From JAJPXC01 sp964520525 (GTDB taxonomy: Bacteria; Bacteroidota; Bacteroidia; Bacteroidales; Muribaculaceae), in NCBI GenBank assembly GCA_964520525.1, contig CAZFNR010000005.1:32471-96470 (forward strand): DNA of 64,000 nucleotides. Direction: 5' to 3'. Positions within the stretch are counted from its first letter, which is position 1; each line of letters begins with the position of its first letter. Of the stretch, positions 60,439 to 64,000 are shown in pieces. Made by a program: the position numbers and the translations under genes. Under the pieces are notes generated by a model that was not told the DNA's origin, did not search any database, and saw only the letters and a program-made list of their open reading frames with translations.

Positions 60439-60744
60439 TTTTCGGCTTGAAATTTTGCGTAAGGTGATGGTTATAAGATGGTATTGCTTTGATTATTAGC
60501 GAAGTGGCGATTGTAAATAATCGTCGCCGAAGATGCCTGTCGGAGGCAAGCCGGAGTGTTTCGCCCATTTCCCGAGAGCCGCGGGTGTAATCGCCGCGGA
60601 CCGGTGTAGGGTTTCCGGAGCGGTGCACCGCGCTGTTTTAGGCAGTGACCCGCTGTCTACTTCGGAATTTTTGTGTAACTTCGCGGCTGTCAGCTTGTAT
60701 TGGCTCGACCGACAGATAGATTAAACCCATGAACAGCTAACCCA
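60439..60744. other. Intergenic region before pepT
   Basis: No convincing gene. It holds two GC-rich palindromes (CCGCGG pair at 60579-60599; GCGGTGCACCGC at 60620-60631) and a TAACTTCG motif at 60676-60683, which is a weak pepT promoter candidate with no -33 partner. The short frame from 60533 has no family features. Confidence 0.6.
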
Positions 60745-61965
60745 ATGAATGTTGTAGACCGCTTTTTGCAATACGTTAAGTTTGACACTCAAAGTGACGA
60801 ACTGACCAACATGACCCCGTCAACCCCCGGACAGATGATTTTTGCGCAGCACCTCGAGAAGGAGTTGCAAACGCTCGGGCTGAAAGATATTTCTCTCGAC
60901 GCCAACGGTTATCTGATGGCCACACTGCCCGGCAACGTGGATTACTCCGCGCCCACAATCGGTTTCATCGCCCATTTGGACACATCACCCGATATGTCGG
61001 GCCGCCATGTGTCACCTCGCATAATCGAGAAATACGATGGTTGCGACATAACGCTCAACGCCGACCGGGGAATCGTGTTGTCGCCCAATGAGTTTCCTGA
61101 GCTGCGGCATTATGTCGGCCAGCCACTGATAGTCACCGACGGCACAACCCTCTTGGGCGCAGACGATAAAGCCGGTATAGCCGAAATCATCTCGGCTGTC
61201 GACTACCTCATGCGCCATCCGGAGATAAAACATGGCGACATACGCATCGCGTTCAATCCCGACGAGGAGATAGGCCAGGGCGCGCACAAATTTGACGTGG
61301 AGCGTTTCGGGGCTGATTGGGCCTATACGATGGACGGCGGCGAAATCGGCGAGCTTGAATATGAGAACTTCAATGCGGCGGTTGCCAAGGTCACGTTCCG
61401 AGGCCGCAACGTTCATCCGGGCTACGCGAAGCATAAGATGATTAATTCCATGCGCATCGCTAACCAATATGCCATCATGCTTCCCCGATGGGAAACCCCC
61501 GAGCACACCGAGGGTTACGAGGGATTCTACCACCTCATATCCATCCAGGGGGCAGTCGAGGAGACCGTGCTCACCTACATAATCCGCGACCATGACCGCG
61601 ACCGCTTCGAGCGGCGTAAGAAAGAGTTGGAGCATCTCGCCCGCAAAATCAACAACGAGTTCCCCGGATGCGCCTCGATTGACATAAAGGACCAATATTT
61701 CAATATGCGCGAGAAAATCGAGCCGGTGATGCATATAATCGATATCGCCGAGCAGGCTATGCGCAATGTCGAGGTAACGCCCGTCGTCGTCCCCATCCGC
61801 GGGGGCACCGACGGTGCGCAGCTGTCGTTCAAAGGGCTTCCCTGTCCTAACATATTCGCGGGTGGCTTGAACTTCCATGGCCGCTATGAGTTTCTCCCGA
61901 TACGCTCCATGGAGAAGGCTCGCGACGTCATCGTCGAAATCGCGCGCCTTGCCGCCGAAAAATAA
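60745..61965 (+). CDS. pepT: Peptidase T (tripeptide aminopeptidase)
   Basis: Cytoplasmic M20-family zinc exopeptidase that removes the N-terminal residue from tripeptides. 406 residues. VVDRFLQYVKFDTQSDE at the start, metal ligands in IGFIAHLDTSPDMSG and LLGADDKAGIAEI, the catalytic Glu pair in IAFNPDEEIGQGA, the dimer/lid region TFRGRNVHPGYAKHKM, and PIRGGTDGAQLSFKGLPCPN. Length is normal. miaA follows after 5 bases. Confidence 0.96.
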   Translation: MNVVDRFLQYVKFDTQSDELTNMTPSTPGQMIFAQHLEKELQTLGLKDISLDANGYLMATLPGNVDYSAPTIGFIAHLDTSPDMSGRHVSPRIIEKYDGCDITLNADRGIVLSPNEFPELRHYVGQPLIVTDGTTLLGADDKAGIAEIISAVDYLMRHPEIKHGDIRIAFNPDEEIGQGAHKFDVERFGADWAYTMDGGEIGELEYENFNAAVAKVTFRGRNVHPGYAKHKMINSMRIANQYAIMLPRWETPEHTEGYEGFYHLISIQGAVEETVLTYIIRDHDRDRFERRKKELEHLARKINNEFPGCASIDIKDQYFNMREKIEPVMHIIDIAEQAMRNVEVTPVVVPIRGGTDGAQLSFKGLPCPNIFAGGLNFHGRYEFLPIRSMEKARDVIVEIARLAAEK

Positions 61966-61970
61966 AATCC

Positions 61971-62864
61971 ATGGGTCGCCACAGGCTTATAGTCATCACC
62001 GGGCCGACCGGGTCGGGGAAAACATCCCTCGCCATCGGGTTGGCCCGGCGGCTTGACGGCGAGATAATATGCGCCGACTCCCGTCAGGTCTACCGCGACA
62101 TCCCGATAGGCACGGCCGCGCCGACACCCGCTGAACTTGCCGCCGCCCCTCACCATCTGACCGGTTTTCTCGCCCTCAGCGACTATTACAGCGCGGCGCG
62201 TTTCGAGGAGGACGCGCTGGCTCTGCTGCCTGAGATATGGGGTCGCGGCCATGAGGCCATCATGTGCGGGGGGTCGATGATGTATGTCGACGCTGTCGTC
62301 AACGGCATCGACCAGTTGCCCGACATAACGCCCCAGGTGCGGGAAGCCGCTCTGAGAATCTACACCGAGGGGGGCATCGATACCCTCCGCCGCGAACTTC
62401 GGCGACTTGACCCCGTCTACTACGAACAGGTCGACCTCAACAACCACAAACGCATGGTTCACGCCGTCGAGATTTCCATGCAGGCCGGAGTGCCTTACTC
62501 GTCACTGCGCACCGGCAAAGCCAAGAAGCGGGAATTTGACATCATCAAAATGGCGGTTGACTTCCCCCGCGAGCAATTGTTTGACCGCATCAACCGCCGC
62601 GTCGAGGCGATGATTGAAGAAGGCCTGGTCGACGAAGCCCGACGGGTGTACCACCTGCGGCATCTCAACTCGCTCAACACCGTCGGCTACAAAGAACTGT
62701 TTGCCGCATTCGACGGCACGTTGCCGATGGATGTCGCCATACCTCGCATTGCCAAAAACACGCGTGTCTACGCGAAAAAACAACTCACATGGCTGCGTCG
62801 GGACCCCGCCGTCGTCCGGCTTCCGGCATCCGACCCGCTTAACGCCGCACTCGCCCTCTTATGA
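61971..62864 (+). CDS. miaA: tRNA dimethylallyltransferase (MiaA)
   Basis: Adds the isopentenyl group to A37 of tRNAs reading UNN codons. 297 residues. P-loop VITGPTGSGKTSLAIGLARR, then EIICADSRQVYRDIPIGTA, FLALSDYYSAARFEEDAL and GGSMMYVDAVVNGI. The tRNA-binding half has HLNSLNTVGYKELFAAFDG and KNTRVYAKKQLTWLR. It lies 5 bases after pepT and overlaps the next gene by ATGA. Confidence 0.96.
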   Translation: MGRHRLIVITGPTGSGKTSLAIGLARRLDGEIICADSRQVYRDIPIGTAAPTPAELAAAPHHLTGFLALSDYYSAARFEEDALALLPEIWGRGHEAIMCGGSMMYVDAVVNGIDQLPDITPQVREAALRIYTEGGIDTLRRELRRLDPVYYEQVDLNNHKRMVHAVEISMQAGVPYSSLRTGKAKKREFDIIKMAVDFPREQLFDRINRRVEAMIEEGLVDEARRVYHLRHLNSLNTVGYKELFAAFDGTLPMDVAIPRIAKNTRVYAKKQLTWLRRDPAVVRLPASDPLNAALALL

Positions 62865-63904
62865 AACAGTTTATCAAATTCATCGCCTATCTCCAGGTTA
62901 TCGGAATCGTTCTCGTAGTGTTGGGTCACTCGTTCCATGAGTATCCCGATGGCGAGACAGGAAAGAGTATGTTGCTCTATCGTATGCTCTACAGTTTCCG
63001 CATGCCGTTGTTCATGTTTGTGTCCGGCTTCCTGATGGTGTTCACAACCCGACTGAGAGCTTCCGCGGAACGGCCCGGAGTGGTCGATTTTTTCAAGCTG
63101 AAACTGAGGCGGTTGCTGCTGCCGTTTGTTGTCCTCACGCTTGTCACGTTCATCCCCCGCGCGGCGATGTCGGGGTTTGCCGATGACAGCATCGAGTTGA
63201 GCCTGACATCCTTCTGCCGCTCCTTTTTCTACGCCGACTCGCTTGTAATCCCGTTTTTTTGGTTTCTTCAGGCCAGCTTCATCCTGTTGGTGCTGAGCTA
63301 TGCTGTCATAACGTTTGGCGAGAAAGCGCGCGTCGGCAACGTCGCGCTCTATATGCTTATCATACTGCTGTTTATCATTCTTCCGTTCCTGCCGTTGGAG
63401 TATGGGCGGTTTTTCTCGGTCAACGAAGCCGTCAGGTTGGGTCTCTATTTCGCCCTTGGCGCCGCTTACAGCCGCTTTGCCGTCGCGGTCGACCGTGTTA
63501 TCCCCTGGACCTCTCCGATATTCCTCATGGCGGCTGTCGGGGTGTGGGCGGCACTGTTTTTCCTCACCGAGAATACGCCTTGGATTCGCCTTTGCTCCAT
63601 TGTCGGAATCGGCATGTGCGTTTCAGTCGCCAAGCTGATGGAACGCCGCGGAGTGACCATCCTTGACCACCTTATCGGTGCCAACTACATGATTTTCCTG
63701 CTGTCGTGGTACTGCAACGTCGCCACGCAGCAAGTGCTTCACCATCTGATTGAACTCCCGTGGTGGTGTTACACGTTGCTGTCGCTCGTTTCGGGCATCT
63801 ACATCCCCTGGCTCGGCTACCGCTACCTGCAGAGCCATCCCGACAGCCGTTGGGTGAGAGTCACGGCTCTGCTTCTCGGTCAATCATTCAAAAAGCGCGG
63901 TTAG
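62861..63904 (+). CDS. Acyltransferase family 3 membrane protein
   Basis: A 347-residue integral membrane protein with about ten helices. Acyltransferase-3 features: IAYLQVIGIVLVVLGHSFHE with the catalytic-type His, then LLYRMLYSFRMPLFMFVSGF and KLRRLLLPFVVLTLV. Such enzymes O-acetylate surface sugars or other periplasmic-side acceptors. Its ATG overlaps the miaA stop, so it is translated behind a tRNA-modification gene with no obvious functional link. The 96 bases after it, to the window end, show nothing recognisable. Confidence 0.88.
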   Translation: MKQFIKFIAYLQVIGIVLVVLGHSFHEYPDGETGKSMLLYRMLYSFRMPLFMFVSGFLMVFTTRLRASAERPGVVDFFKLKLRRLLLPFVVLTLVTFIPRAAMSGFADDSIELSLTSFCRSFFYADSLVIPFFWFLQASFILLVLSYAVITFGEKARVGNVALYMLIILLFIILPFLPLEYGRFFSVNEAVRLGLYFALGAAYSRFAVAVDRVIPWTSPIFLMAAVGVWAALFFLTENTPWIRLCSIVGIGMCVSVAKLMERRGVTILDHLIGANYMIFLLSWYCNVATQQVLHHLIELPWWCYTLLSLVSGIYIPWLGYRYLQSHPDSRWVRVTALLLGQSFKKRG

Positions 63905-64000
63905 CCCATAGCCTGTAAGTTCGTCCCTCCCCCTCCCTCCCTGCGGTCGCAATCACCGTCGGCGGTGTCGTCTTGCGCGCGCGTCTCAATGCTGAAAAAA

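Overview
The window looks like chromosomal core sequence from a moderately high-GC member of the Bacteroidales. The gut family Muribaculaceae is my best guess, but that is inference. Supporting evidence: a Bacteroidetes-type division/cell-wall cluster, type IX secretion proteins (PorV and two PorU-like C25 proteases), an RND pump with a TolC-family lipoprotein, SufBCDS, Rex, and many promoters of the Bacteroidetes pattern (-33 TTTG or TTG, about 20 bases, -7 TAnnTTTG) with no obvious Shine-Dalgarno sequences. I see no phage, insertion sequence, CRISPR array or integron.

Layout. 1-3.8 kb (+): end of an RND efflux permease, its outer-membrane partner, and lpxA. 3.8-5.2 kb: a DUF2400 protein (-) and a SemiSWEET-like transporter (+), with a possible outer-membrane-protein tail between them. 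5.2-24.3 kb (-): one long co-directional run, rsmH-ftsL-ftsI-murE-mraY-murD-ftsW-murG-murC-ftsQ-ftsA-ftsZ, continuing into an AAA/DUF4435 ATPase, menA and a twin-cassette ABC ATPase. 24.6-28.9 kb (-): a five-gene unit (rsmI-like methyltransferase, metallo-beta-lactamase-fold hydrolase, GT4 glycosyltransferase, sugar-nucleotide-type epimerase, small membrane protein). 29-38 kb: a periplasmic peptidyl-prolyl isomerase, a small M15 peptidase, an Lrp regulator, a broken fic fragment, rluA-type pseudouridine synthase, topA, a PCMD-domain secreted protein and malate dehydrogenase. 38-53.7 kb (-): ispF, porV, sufSDCB, cvpA, a PorU-like protease, a degenerate FAH-fold protein coupled to rex, and a second PorU-like protease. 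53.7-57.4 kb (-): GH25 lysozyme, dnaX, SGNH hydrolase. 57.4-60.4 kb (+): a candidate structured RNA, an unknown secreted protein, a metallophosphoesterase lipoprotein overlapping a small beta-barrel, then tRNA-Ser (-). 60.7-64 kb (+): pepT, miaA and an acyltransferase.

How it works together: most of the window builds and maintains the envelope (peptidoglycan precursors, septum, lipid A, efflux, type IX secretion, periplasmic folding), with iron-sulphur assembly, redox sensing, menaquinone synthesis and translation-quality genes between. The least explained items are the promoter-plus-terminator RNA at 57.5-57.8 kb, the inactive-looking FAH relative tied to Rex, the AAA/TOPRIM-like ATPase between ftsZ and menA, and the Fic_N remnant at 32.3-32.4 kb.
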